Assembly (NCBI RefSeq): GCF_013426915.1
Contig: NZ_AP023182.1
Span: 682,001 to 746,000, forward strand
Reading direction: 5' to 3'
DNA: 64,000 bases
From: Paraburkholderia sp. PGU19
GTDB lineage: Bacteria; Pseudomonadota; Gammaproteobacteria; Burkholderiales; Burkholderiaceae
The notes beneath the pieces were generated by a model that saw only the letters and a list, made by a program, of their open reading frames with translations, was not told where the DNA came from and ran no database searches. Both the position numbers and the translations under genes were made by a program. Below, one piece after another: positions 10,277 through 18,621 of the stretch (position 1 is the stretch's first letter; the number at the start of each line of letters is the position of its first letter).

Positions 10277-10405
10277 TGATGACAGCCCACCAACAATCTG
10301 GGCGACGATTCTTTGCCGTGAGGCCGGGTCTTTCCACGAAACTCCAGAAGGTACGGTCAGGACCGAGTCTGTTGAAACAGACTTAACAAAATGAGGTTGC
10401 TAAAT

Positions 10406-11518
10406 ATGTCTCCTTTGGAAGGTCTCACTGTTATCGATTTTTCTACGTTGTTGCCTGGCCCGATGGCAAGCCTCGTTCTCGCCGAAGCGGGAGCGACGGT
10501 CATCAAGATCGAGCGCCCGCAGACAGGGGACGACATGCGGTCCTACCAGCCTCGGCTGGGAGAGGATAGTGTCAATTTTGTGATGCTCAATCGCGGCAAG
10601 CAGAGCATTTCGATCGATCTGAAACGACCTGATGCGCTAGAAAAGCTGACGCCGTTGATCACGCGCGCCGATGTGCTGATCGAACAATTCAGGCCAGGCG
10701 TGATGTCACGCCTGGGGCTCGGCTATGACCACGTTCGTGAGATCAATTCCCGTTTGGTCTACTGCTCGATATCCGGCTGGGGCCAGACCGGACCGAAATC
10801 GAATGTTGCGGCCCATGACCTCAACTATCTTGCCGAGACCGGGATGCTCGGATTGAGCGCCGGCTCAGATGGCGCGCCCGTGTTGCCGCCGATGCTGGCT
10901 GCGGATATCGCGGGCGGCGCCTATCCCGCGGTGATGAACATCATGTTCGCTCTGCGCGAAAGAGATCGTACCGGTCGAGGGGTTCATATCGACATCTCGA
11001 TGGCAGATAACCTCTTCGCGTTCAATTACTGGGGGCTTGGCAGCGGACTGTCGGGAGCGGGCTGGCCGAAGTCCGGCGCAGAACTCGTGACGGGAGGGTC
11101 TCCCCGCTACCACATTTACCGGACCGCTGACGGACGTTACATTGCCGCCGCCCCGCTTGAAGACAAGTTCTGGGACAACTTCACGCGACTCATCGGACTG
11201 CCCGCGGAAATGAAAGGCCCCGCGGCAGATCGCCAACAGGCCAGGGAGGCAGTGGCGGCCTGCATCGCTTCGCGCACCTCAGCTGAATGGAAAGCGGTAT
11301 TCGAAGGACAGGACGTTTGTTGCTCGGTCGTCGCGACATTGGAGGAGGCCGTCAAGGATCCGCATGTCGTTGCGCGCGGCTTGTTCGAGCAGACCGTCGG
11401 ATCGTCGGGTGGCAGACTGCCGGCGCTTCCCATCCCCGTCGCATCTGTATTCCGGGCGAACACAACGCACCGACCGTCTCCGCTGCTTGGGGCCGCAAAC
11501 GAACTGCTCGAGTCCTGA
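10406..11518 (+). CDS. CaiB/BaiF CoA-transferase family protein, alpha-methylacyl-CoA racemase-like
   Basis: A 370-residue member of the family III CoA-transferase fold. LEGLTVIDFSTLLPGPMASL opens the protein, and AHDLNYLAETGML resembles the His-containing HDINYLA segment of alpha-methylacyl-CoA racemases. ADIAGGAYPAVMNIMFAL and TGRGVHIDISMADN follow at the expected places. Racemase activity on a 2-methyl or ring-alpha-carbon acyl-CoA is therefore as likely as CoA transfer. The ATG at 10406 sits eight bases after GAGG and is preferred over 10391. A thiolase gene follows after 44 bases and a sigma-54 promoter precedes. Confidence 0.85.
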   Translation: MSPLEGLTVIDFSTLLPGPMASLVLAEAGATVIKIERPQTGDDMRSYQPRLGEDSVNFVMLNRGKQSISIDLKRPDALEKLTPLITRADVLIEQFRPGVMSRLGLGYDHVREINSRLVYCSISGWGQTGPKSNVAAHDLNYLAETGMLGLSAGSDGAPVLPPMLAADIAGGAYPAVMNIMFALRERDRTGRGVHIDISMADNLFAFNYWGLGSGLSGAGWPKSGAELVTGGSPRYHIYRTADGRYIAAAPLEDKFWDNFTRLIGLPAEMKGPAADRQQAREAVAACIASRTSAEWKAVFEGQDVCCSVVATLEEAVKDPHVVARGLFEQTVGSSGGRLPALPIPVASVFRANTTHRPSPLLGAANELLES

Positions 11519-11562
11519 CTTGTCGGCACATCGCCACCCTGTTCTTAACTCTGGAAACCAAG

Positions 11563-12765
11563 ATGAAGGAAGCTTTTATTTGTGACGCAGTGCGCACGCC
11601 CATTGGTCGCTACGCTGGATCGCTCTCGTCGATCCGGGCTGATGATCTCGGTGCCGCGCCGCTACGTGCGTTGATGGAGCGCAATCGGGAAGTCGACTGG
11701 GGTGCCATTGACGACGTTATCTTTGGTTGCGCCAACCAGGCGGGCGAAGATAACCGCAACGTTGCCCGCATGGCATTGTTGCTTGCAGGTCTGCCTGAAG
11801 GCGCACCGGGTACGACGGTGAATCGTCTTTGCGGATCCGGAATGGACGCGGTCGGGATCGCGGCCAGAGCGGTGAAGTCGGGCGAGGCAGGGTTCCTGAT
11901 TGCGGGCGGCGTGGAAAGTATGAGCCGCGCTCCGTTCGTACAGGGCAAGGCCACGACGGCGTTCTCCCGACAGTCTGAGATACACGACACGACGATCGGA
12001 TGGCGCTTTATCAACCCACTCATGAAGAAGCTTCACGGTGTAGATTCGATGCCGGAAACGGCAGAAAACGTTGCCCAGGACTATGCAATCAGTCGCGCAG
12101 ACCAGGATGCGTTCGCATTGCGTAGTCAGCAGAAGGCAGCCCGGGCCCAGCGCGACGGCAGTCTTGCCGAAGAAATCGTTGCGGTGCGTATTCCCCAAAA
12201 GAAGGGTGACCCGATCGTGGTGTCGCGGGACGAGCACCCTCGCGAGACGAATATCGAAACGCTCGCAGGTCTGAAGGGCGTGGTTCGTCCCGACGGAACC
12301 GTGACAGCGGGGAATGCGTCCGGTGTGAATGACGGAGCGGCCGCGCTCATCGTCGCCGATGAGGATCACGCGAAGCGGTTTGGTCTTCAGCCGAGAGCGC
12401 GAATCCTGGGGATGGCGACGGCAGGCGTTGCGCCGCGAGTCATGGGAATCGGGCCGGCGCCCGCGACAATGAAACTTCTCGAGCGTCTGAAAATGACCAT
12501 AAACGAGTTCGACGTGATCGAGCTCAACGAGGCGTTCGCATCGCAGGGGCTCGCCGTATTACGTATGCTGGGCGTCGCCGACGACGATCCGCGCGTCAAT
12601 CCGAACGGAGGCGCCATCGCACTTGGGCATCCGCTAGGCATGAGTGGCGCGCGACTCGTCACGACGGCGACATATCAGCTGCAACGCACGCGCGGTCGAT
12701 TCGCGCTTTGTACTATGTGTATTGGTGTGGGGCAGGGTATTGCGGTTGCAATCGAACGCCTGTGA
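11563..12765 (+). CDS. Acetyl-CoA acyltransferase, 3-oxoadipyl-CoA thiolase (PcaF)-like
   Basis: A 400-residue thiolase that splits a 3-oxoacyl-CoA with CoA, releasing acetyl-CoA. C90 in NRLCGSGMDA is the acyl-carrying cysteine, H356 lies in NPNGGAIALGHPLG, and C386 in CTMCIGVGQG is the second cysteine. Length and sequence are closest to PcaF/PaaJ, which cleave 3-oxoadipyl-CoA, so a dicarboxylyl-CoA substrate fits ring-cleavage products such as those of pimeloyl-CoA oxidation. The last active-site loop reads CIGVGQG, with valine where glycine is usual; this may affect the substrate. The start at 11563 gives the standard N-terminus KEAFICDAVRTPIG. It is grouped with the racemase-like gene. Confidence 0.92.
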   Translation: MKEAFICDAVRTPIGRYAGSLSSIRADDLGAAPLRALMERNREVDWGAIDDVIFGCANQAGEDNRNVARMALLLAGLPEGAPGTTVNRLCGSGMDAVGIAARAVKSGEAGFLIAGGVESMSRAPFVQGKATTAFSRQSEIHDTTIGWRFINPLMKKLHGVDSMPETAENVAQDYAISRADQDAFALRSQQKAARAQRDGSLAEEIVAVRIPQKKGDPIVVSRDEHPRETNIETLAGLKGVVRPDGTVTAGNASGVNDGAAALIVADEDHAKRFGLQPRARILGMATAGVAPRVMGIGPAPATMKLLERLKMTINEFDVIELNEAFASQGLAVLRMLGVADDDPRVNPNGGAIALGHPLGMSGARLVTTATYQLQRTRGRFALCTMCIGVGQGIAVAIERL

Positions 12766-12979
12766 ACGTGAGTTCGGCGCCGGTGGCTGAACACCTGCGT
12801 CGGCCCATAATTTGATCGGCGGGTGATGGACGGAGGACCGACTCGCGCCCGTCGGTCATAAGCGTACTCGCGCTCGAAGTGGGAAGGAAGGGAGCCTTCG
12901 AATCGACAGGATAGCCGACAGGCAAACTAAATATACGTGATGGAGACCGTTTTCGTGGTTGTCATATTTCAATTATAAC

Positions 12980-12996
12980 TATTTGGATACCTAAAT
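12980..12996. promoter_or_regulatory. Lrp-type dyad, distal copy before the LivK-like gene
   Basis: TATTTGGATACCTAAAT contains an imperfect palindrome, ATTTrGrTAyCyAAAT. A near-identical copy lies 295 bases downstream (13275), and related sites sit before the Lrp genes at 3724 and 33535. The surrounding 617-bp gap (12766-13382) holds no recognisable gene. Confidence 0.45.
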
Positions 12997-13274
12997 AATG
13001 TGAAGAACCTCGATTGTCCCGCGTCTTAACGAACAGCAAGCAAATTAAAGAATCGATTTTTGAACTCGGGGAAAGGAGTCTGCCAGTCAGGAGGGTAGCC
13101 ATACACCAGTCTGTCGTGATACTTCGCCGCTGTTACCTGTTTGCCCGGACACAGGTCCGCTAAATACAGTCCGAATTTGGCGCCACGAAATGAACGTTTC
13201 AACTTGACGCGATATTCGGTCGAAACATGGTGGGCGAGAGCGAAAAGAGTGAGCTAATTCGACAGCAAATACCC

Positions 13275-13290
13275 TATTTGGATAGCTAAT
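13275..13290. promoter_or_regulatory. Lrp-type dyad, proximal copy before the LivK-like gene
   Basis: TATTTGGATAGCTAAT repeats the 12980 site at 14 of 16 bases and lies 93 bases before the ATG at 13383. Two matching sites on one promoter region would suit Lrp-type octamer wrapping or looping; this is inferred. Confidence 0.45.
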
Positions 13291-13382
13291 GTAGATCACC
13301 CATTCGATGCAACGCAATTGACGGGAAAAGCTTCGGATGACCGGTTGCACGGGGATGGGAACACTAAACCATAGGAACTGCC

Positions 13383-14531
13383 ATGAAAAGCTTCGACACG
13401 CGCAATACTGCGTTGATATTGCTCAGTATTGCCTTCAATATTCCATCGCTCGCTGATGCGCAGACGACGGAGACCGTCAAGATTGGAGCGGTCGCACCGC
13501 TAACCGGCATTCTGGCGCACATTGGCCGGGACGTTGAAAATGGAGCGAAGCTCGCCGTGGATGAGGCGAACGCAAAGGGTCTGGTGATCAATGGGAAGAA
13601 GATCACGCTGCAACTGGTCGAGGAAGATGACGCTGCCGACCCCCGGACGGCGACGCAGGTGGCCCAGAAGCTGGTGGACGAAAAGGTTGTGGCGGTAATT
13701 GGGCACGTCACGTCTGGCACGACTATCCCCGCTTCCAAGATTTACCGCGATGGGGGGATCACCCAGATCACACCGTCGTCGACGAACCCGCTCTATACCC
13801 AGCAGGGATTCAAGACGACCTACCGCATGATCGCGACGGATGCGCAACAGGCACCTGCACTGGCTGCCTATGCCGCAAAACAGATGGGGGCGAAAACGCT
13901 CGCCGTCGTGGACGATGCGACCGCCTACGGTCAGGGTCTGGCCGACCAGTTTTCGAAGAATGCACAGACACTCGGTATCAAGGTGATTTCGCGTGACGCG
14001 TGTACCGACAAGACGGTCGACTTCAAAGGTATCCTGACGAAGATCAAGAACGAGAACCCTGACATCATTATGTACGGTGGCGAGGACGCCGCGGGCGCTA
14101 ATCTCGTCCGGCAAGCGAGCCAACTGGGACTGCGCTCGAAAATCCTTTCGGGAGATGGAATGTGCACGGAAAAGCTGGGAGAGCTGGCGGGCGACGCATC
14201 GAAGAACCTGACATGCTCGGAGGCCAGCCTTCCTCTTGAGAAAATGCCGGGCGGGCGAGAATTCAAGACCAAATACGAAAGCACCTTCAGGCAGACGATG
14301 CAACCTTATGCTCCGTTCGCCTATGATGCCGTCAACGTCATCATCGATTCGATGAGGCGGGCGAACTCGACGGACCCGGCGAAGATTCTGGCTAGTATGC
14401 CGTCAACCAGCTTCAATGGTGTGATTGGGCAGATAGCCTTTGATCAGAAGGGCGATCTCAAGGATACGGGTATCTCGATCTACCAGTACAAAAATGGCAA
14501 AAAGAATCTGCTCGAAGTGATGAAGCTCTGA
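13383..14531 (+). CDS. Periplasmic branched-chain amino-acid-type (LivK-like) ABC substrate-binding protein
   Basis: A 382-residue type I periplasmic binding protein. The signal peptide ends near ALADA-like residues (SLADAQ, about residue 22-23), then KIGAVAPLTGILAHIG and GKKITLQLVEEDDAADP, typical of the LivJ/LivK group, which also includes binders of aromatic and dicarboxylic acids. No ABC permease or ATPase genes are found in the window, so it must work with a transporter encoded elsewhere or act as a sensor. It has AGGA before the ATG, a long upstream region with two Lrp-like dyads, and a hairpin after its stop. Confidence 0.9.
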   Translation: MKSFDTRNTALILLSIAFNIPSLADAQTTETVKIGAVAPLTGILAHIGRDVENGAKLAVDEANAKGLVINGKKITLQLVEEDDAADPRTATQVAQKLVDEKVVAVIGHVTSGTTIPASKIYRDGGITQITPSSTNPLYTQQGFKTTYRMIATDAQQAPALAAYAAKQMGAKTLAVVDDATAYGQGLADQFSKNAQTLGIKVISRDACTDKTVDFKGILTKIKNENPDIIMYGGEDAAGANLVRQASQLGLRSKILSGDGMCTEKLGELAGDASKNLTCSEASLPLEKMPGGREFKTKYESTFRQTMQPYAPFAYDAVNVIIDSMRRANSTDPAKILASMPSTSFNGVIGQIAFDQKGDLKDTGISIYQYKNGKKNLLEVMKL

Positions 14532-14566
14532 CGTTTGAGCGGTCGCACCGACCACCTCGATTCATT

Positions 14567-14600
14567 CGAACGGGTGACGGCGATCTGCGTCGCCCGTTCG
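14567..14600. terminator. Bidirectional hairpin between convergent genes
   Basis: CGAACGGGTGACG (14567-14579) pairs with CGTCGCCCGTTCG (14588-14600), thirteen pairs with one G-U. It lies between the converging LivK-like gene and the sigma-54 regulator. There is no long T tract, so termination strength is uncertain. Confidence 0.6.
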
Positions 14601-14670
14601 TGTGTTTCCGACTATTTCGAAGAGTTGTGCTCGTTTCGGGAGAATGCGAGATATGACATCGTAGTCGGGG

Positions 14671-16326
14671 CTATTCGATCGACAGATCGCTCAGACGTTT
14701 GTACAGATACGATCGGGACACGCCAAGCTCTTCGGCGACTCGTTTCTTGTTGCCCTTGAGGCGTTGCATGGCCTCGACGATCAGTTCCGATTCGGCGCGT
14801 TCTTTTGCTACCCGCACGTCTCGGGTGGCTTTCTCGCGCTGGGCGTGCAGGGGCGCGTATCCACCGCCGGACCCTGACGGTGTGCTGTTCACGGCATATC
14901 CGCAATTGGCCAGCGTGATGGACGGGCCGTCGGCAAAGATGGCCGCGCGTTCGATCGCATGTTGAAGCTGGCGAATGTTGCCCGGCCAAGGTTGTGACTG
15001 CAGATATTGCACGACCTCAGACGTCACCGCCTTCTTGGGAACGCCGTGCCTTTCGGAGAAGTTGGTAAGGAACGTATCCGCAAGCATCGGAATGTCCTCA
15101 AGCCGCTCGCGTAACGGAGGCAATCTCAGCGTGACGGCAGCAATACGATAGAACAGGTCAAGCCGGAAGGTGCTCTCGGAAATCATGGCGTCGAAATCAC
15201 GGTTGCTTGCCGAGATAAGACGAAAATCCGAATGCACCCTACGGTCGCCGCCGACGCGCTCGAAGTTGCCGTCCTGAAGCGTCCGCAGCAACTTTACCTG
15301 CGTGTCTAGCGGCATGTCGCCGATTTCATCGAGGAATAGCGTGCCACCATCGGCCTGCTCGAACTTGCCCTTGCGTCCCTTGCGATCGGCGCCCGTAAAT
15401 GCTCCTCCTTCGTAGCCGAACAGTTCGGCTTCCACGAGCGTGCTGGGCATCGCTGCAGCGTTGACGAGAACCATTGGGTTGGCGCTGCGCGGGCTCAACA
15501 TATGGAGTGCGTGCGCGACCAGTTCCTTGCCGGTTCCGCTTTCTCCGGCGATCAGCACGGGCACGTCGAGTGGGGCGATGCGTATGATGTCTTCTTTAAG
15601 GCGATGTACGGCATCACTGGTGCCGACGATCTGATCCAGGCCATAAGTCCGGTTGCGCATGCCAGAGAGTTCGCGCTTGTAGAAGTCGAGCTCCTGACGC
15701 ACACGGGTAAGTTCGTTGCGCAGTTCTTCGATCGCTTCCGGACCCTTGAACATCACCTGTCCGATTGCTCCGACGCGGCGCTTATTTCGGTCGAAGATTG
15801 GTGTGCGCGAAACGACGCGCACAACACCGTTCATCTCCTGAACCTGTCCGATCTGTGCGCGGCCGCGCACCGCGACTTCCTGCAGCTTGGTGTTCTCGAT
15901 GACCTCGGTCACCGGCTGCCCCGTCGCTTCACCGTGGCGCAGTCCGAAGAACTTCTCGTGCACGGGGCTCATATAAAGGAGCTTCCCGGCTGAATCCACT
16001 ACGGTGATGGCCTCGTAGGGATTGGTCACGAAGTGCCGGAGGATGTCGTCTGAAAACTCAACGGTCGAAATGAACTCGGCCAGGGCTTCGTCAGCATCGC
16101 TTTCGAACACGAGAAAGCACACAGCACTGCCTGCGTCGACTGTGGAGACGATCAGCGCCTGCTCACGGGTGGTGATTGGAAAAACCTGCTTGAGCCTGAT
16201 GTCCGCGCGCTCTCGCCAGAGCTTCGTCAGTTCTTCGGCCAGCGATTTGTCTTCACACAAACCAGCGGCCAGCAGCGGGCTCCCGGTCTCTTCCAGCACC
16301 AGGATTCCGCACTTTTGTCTCGACAT
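14671..16326 (-). CDS. Sigma-54-dependent transcriptional activator with PAS domain
   Basis: A 551-residue enhancer-binding protein. The first 105 residues are a sensory segment of no recognised type. A PAS domain follows at about 106-215 ([20 protein letters not shown]), with a short coiled coil ([20 protein letters not shown]). The AAA+ domain has Walker A GESGTGKE, the sigma-54-contact loop GAFTGA, and [10 protein letters not shown] Fis-type helix-turn-helix lies at the end ([19 protein letters not shown]). The ATG follows GGGAG. Because GAFTGA is intact, it should activate RpoN promoters. Four candidates lie nearby, one of them immediately divergent. It probably senses a pathway intermediate through the N-terminal region; this is inferred. 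Confidence 0.95.
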   Translation of the reverse strand: MSRQKCGILVLEETGSPLLAAGLCEDKSLAEELTKLWRERADIRLKQVFPITTREQALIVSTVDAGSAVCFLVFESDADEALAEFISTVEFSDDILRHFVTNPYEAITVVDSAGKLLYMSPVHEKFFGLRHGEATGQPVTEVIENTKLQEVAVRGRAQIGQVQEMNGVVRVVSRTPIFDRNKRRVGAIGQVMFKGPEAIEELRNELTRVRQELDFYKRELSGMRNRTYGLDQIVGTSDAVHRLKEDIIRIAPLDVPVLIAGESGTGKELVAHALHMLSPRSANPMVLVNAAAMPSTLVEAELFGYEGGAFTGADRKGRKGKFEQADGGTLFLDEIGDMPLDTQVKLLRTLQDGNFERVGGDRRVHSDFRLISASNRDFDAMISESTFRLDLFYRIAAVTLRLPPLRERLEDIPMLADTFLTNFSERHGVPKKAVTSEVVQYLQSQPWPGNIRQLQHAIERAAIFADGPSITLANCGYAVNSTPSGSGGGYAPLHAQREKATRDVRVAKERAESELIVEAMQRLKGNKKRVAEELGVSRSYLYKRLSDLSIE

Positions 16327-16361
16327 GTCTCCCTCATTTTTCTCGTCCTGCGGGCACGGGA

Positions 16362-16384
16362 CAGTGTGGTTTTCAAATACACTG
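16362..16384. promoter_or_regulatory. Candidate activator-binding inverted repeat
   Basis: CAGTGT and ACACTG are separated by eleven bases in the gap between the sigma-54 activator gene and its divergent CoA-transferase operon, about 150 bases before the -24 box. It may be an enhancer site or an autoregulatory site. Nearby at 16434 and 16446 is a direct repeat of ATTCGAGA. Confidence 0.35.
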
Positions 16385-16466
16385 AGCCTTCAAAAGTGAC
16401 CGCAACAAAAACAGTTCATTGCGCATTCATTGTATTCGAGACGCCATTCGAGAGAAAGACATTCAC

Positions 16467-16481
16467 TACACAGTCGGTGTA
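16467..16481. promoter_or_regulatory. Candidate enhancer dyad TACAC-N5-GTGTA
   Basis: TACACAGTCGGTGTA is a five-base inverted repeat 54 bases before the -24 element at 16535. Its ACAGTC-GT core also appears in the palindrome at 10140-10152 upstream of another sigma-54 promoter, which suggests a shared activator. Confidence 0.4.
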
Positions 16482-16534
16482 AATCCCTGATACAGAGCCA
16501 TGTTGACCCGGTCGCGGTTTCAGCAGCGCCAAGT

Positions 16535-16550
16535 TGGCATACCTCTTGCA
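16535..16550 (+). promoter_or_regulatory. Sigma-54 (-24/-12) promoter of the CoA-ester operon
   Basis: TGGCATACCTCTTGCA carries the invariant GG and GC ten bases apart and the flanking TTGCA. Transcription would start near 16562, just 20 bases before the ATG at 16582. The divergent gene encodes a sigma-54 activator, the classical arrangement for its own target operon. Confidence 0.85.
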
Positions 16551-16581
16551 GATTGAGTCATCAACAAAAGCAGGAGACGTG

Positions 16582-17811
16582 ATGAGCCAACTCGAAAAAC
16601 TTCCAAGAATGCAGGGCAATGAGGGACTTCGCTTGCTGGAGGGCTTGCGGGTCCTGGACATGACCACCTCGATTGCTGGTCCCTATGCGACTCAGCTACT
16701 CGCAGATCTGGGCGCTGAGGTCACGAAGATCGAGAAGGTCGGTGGGGGCGACGATACGCGGGCGTGGGGCCCTCCGTTTCTCGACGGGGAATCGCTGTGG
16801 TATCTCAGCGTGAATCGGAATAAGGCCAGCGTGACGCTCGATGTCAGCAGGCCCGAAGGTCAGGCGATACTCGACGACTTGGTACTGCAAAGCGATGTGA
16901 TCGTGCTGAACATGGTGCCGAAGGTTCAGCAAAAGCTGGGGCTGGACTTTGACAGACTGCACGCGCTCAATTCCCGATTGATTCACGTCTCGCTCACGGG
17001 CTTCGGCGTGTCGGGCGCTCGATCTGCGTTGCCTTGTTACGACCTCGTAGCAGAAGGCTATTCTGGTGTGATGGATTTGACGGGCGAGCCGGAATCGGGC
17101 CCGCAGAAGGTGGGAACGCCTGCAGCGGACCTGCTCGCCGGACAGGACGTTGCGCTCGCCACGCTCGCAGCCGTGATCGAGCGTCAACGGACTCAGGTCG
17201 GCAAGCAGGTGGATGTCTCGATGGTCGCGAGCATGGTGCGCTTCATGTCGCCGCGCATCGTGCCTTACCTGGGTTCGGGCGACCGGGTGACACGGTCCGG
17301 CGGCCGTGATTCAGTGATCGCCGTCTACCAGGTATTCGATACGGCAGACGATCCAATTACGCTTGGCCTCGGTAATGACGCGATCTGGGCGCGGTTCTGG
17401 AAGGCAGTGGATTCAGCAGAATATGGCGCCTTGGAAAAATTCCGGACCAACGCTGCGCGGCGCGATGCCAGGTCGGAGATCGTGGCCGCCATCAGCGAAG
17501 TGCTGAAGACGCGGCCGCGTGCACATTGGCTCGCATTGTTTGCTGAATACCGGATTCCTGCGGGTCCGATCAATCGCGTCGATCAGGTCGTTGCCGACCC
17601 ACATCTGCTTGACGACGGCCTGTTCTATGCCGTCGACGGCGAGTACGGGCTGGTCCCTCAGGTGGGACTGGGCATCAAGTTCGATGGGCAGAGTGCAGTG
17701 CATCGCCGCCCGCCGCCAACACTTGGACAGGACACTGTTCGAGTGTTGCAGGAACGGTTGGGTATTCAAGAGGCCACACTGGCCAACCTCAGAAACGAAG
17801 GTATTGTTTGA
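16582..17811 (+). CDS. CaiB/BaiF family (type III) CoA-transferase
   Basis: A 409-residue family III CoA-transferase, which moves CoA between carboxylic acids through a mixed anhydride with an active-site aspartate. The N-terminus LEGLRVLDMTTSIAGPYATQ and the segment CYDLVAEGYSGVMDLTG, with the probable catalytic Asp, are typical, as are the closing-loop residues IPAGPINRVDQV. The ATG at 16582 follows CAGGAG; the longer frame would begin inside the sigma-54 promoter and is rejected. It is the first gene of the operon, eleven bases before the BadI-like gene. It could activate the substrate acid by taking CoA from a product thioester. Confidence 0.9.
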   Translation: MSQLEKLPRMQGNEGLRLLEGLRVLDMTTSIAGPYATQLLADLGAEVTKIEKVGGGDDTRAWGPPFLDGESLWYLSVNRNKASVTLDVSRPEGQAILDDLVLQSDVIVLNMVPKVQQKLGLDFDRLHALNSRLIHVSLTGFGVSGARSALPCYDLVAEGYSGVMDLTGEPESGPQKVGTPAADLLAGQDVALATLAAVIERQRTQVGKQVDVSMVASMVRFMSPRIVPYLGSGDRVTRSGGRDSVIAVYQVFDTADDPITLGLGNDAIWARFWKAVDSAEYGALEKFRTNAARRDARSEIVAAISEVLKTRPRAHWLALFAEYRIPAGPINRVDQVVADPHLLDDGLFYAVDGEYGLVPQVGLGIKFDGQSAVHRRPPPTLGQDTVRVLQERLGIQEATLANLRNEGIV

Positions 17812-17822
17812 AGGAGACACTG

Positions 17823-18602
17823 ATGCAATTCGAGGAAATCACGTACGAAGAAGAGGGTCCCATCGGCACGATCACGCTGAACCGTCCGCACGATGGCAAC
17901 ATGTTCACGGAGCGCATGTGTCACGAGATTCGCGACTGTATCAACGCGATCCGTCGTGAGACACGCACGCGGGTGATCGTGATTACGGGCGCGGGCGACA
18001 AGTTCTTCTGCACGGGCGGTCGCAAGGACGGCATGCAGGATTCGACACTGTACGCCGGCGTGTTACCGACGCTCGAGATGTACGAAAGCATCGATCGTCT
18101 GCAAAAGCCGGTTATCGCATCGGTCAACGGATATGCGGTAGGCGGGGGTAATGTGCTTCAGGTCGTCTGCGACCTCACGATTGCGAAGGAGAGCGCGGTG
18201 TTCCGCCAGGTCGGACCCATGGTTGGCAGTTTCGACGGCGGCTACGGCACGTGGTACCTCGAGGATCTGGTGGGCAAGAAGCGCGCGAAGGACATCTGGT
18301 ATCGCAACCCCAAGATTCTGGCTCACGAGGCGCTCGAAATGGGGCTGATCAACAAGGTGGTGCCCGACGATCAGCTGAAGGCTGCCACACGGGAGTACGC
18401 GCTCGAGGTTGCACAGCGCGGCGCATTCGCCCTCGCGTCGATCAAGGGTGCCTTCAATGCCCGTCACGGGGGAGTCAGCGGGCTCTCGCGGATGGCGCAC
18501 GATCTGTTGTTGCGCGGCTACCTTGATTCTCAGGAGCACGATGAACTCGCAGCCGCGTTTGCCGAGCGCCGGGAGCCGGATGCCGCGAAGTTCGGTCACT
18601 GA
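17823..18602 (+). CDS. Crotonase-fold C-C bond hydrolase, BadI/MenB-like (2-ketocyclohexanecarboxyl-CoA hydrolase type)
   Basis: A 259-residue crotonase-superfamily protein that resembles MenB and BadI rather than simple hydratases. Key features are FFCTGG (62-66), GYAVGGGNVL, and QVGPMVGSFDGGYGTWYL, where D138 sits at the position of the MenB/BadI catalytic aspartate. GKKRAKDIWY is also typical of that pair. MenB is unlikely: no menaquinone genes are present and the neighbours encode a ligase, acyl-CoA dehydrogenase, crotonase and SDR. BadI opens the ring of 2-oxocyclohexanecarboxyl-CoA by a reverse Dieckmann reaction to give pimeloyl-CoA. A similar ring opening is the best inference here. 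The ATG has AAGGAG before it. Confidence 0.82.
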   Translation: MQFEEITYEEEGPIGTITLNRPHDGNMFTERMCHEIRDCINAIRRETRTRVIVITGAGDKFFCTGGRKDGMQDSTLYAGVLPTLEMYESIDRLQKPVIASVNGYAVGGGNVLQVVCDLTIAKESAVFRQVGPMVGSFDGGYGTWYLEDLVGKKRAKDIWYRNPKILAHEALEMGLINKVVPDDQLKAATREYALEVAQRGAFALASIKGAFNARHGGVSGLSRMAHDLLLRGYLDSQEHDELAAAFAERREPDAAKFGH

Positions 18603-18621
18603 GATTCGAGGGTAGGACATC

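Noticed and set aside
17823..18602. MenB of menaquinone synthesis
   Set aside because: No other men genes are nearby, the group normally relies on ubiquinone, and the operon partners are those of ring-carboxylate breakdown.
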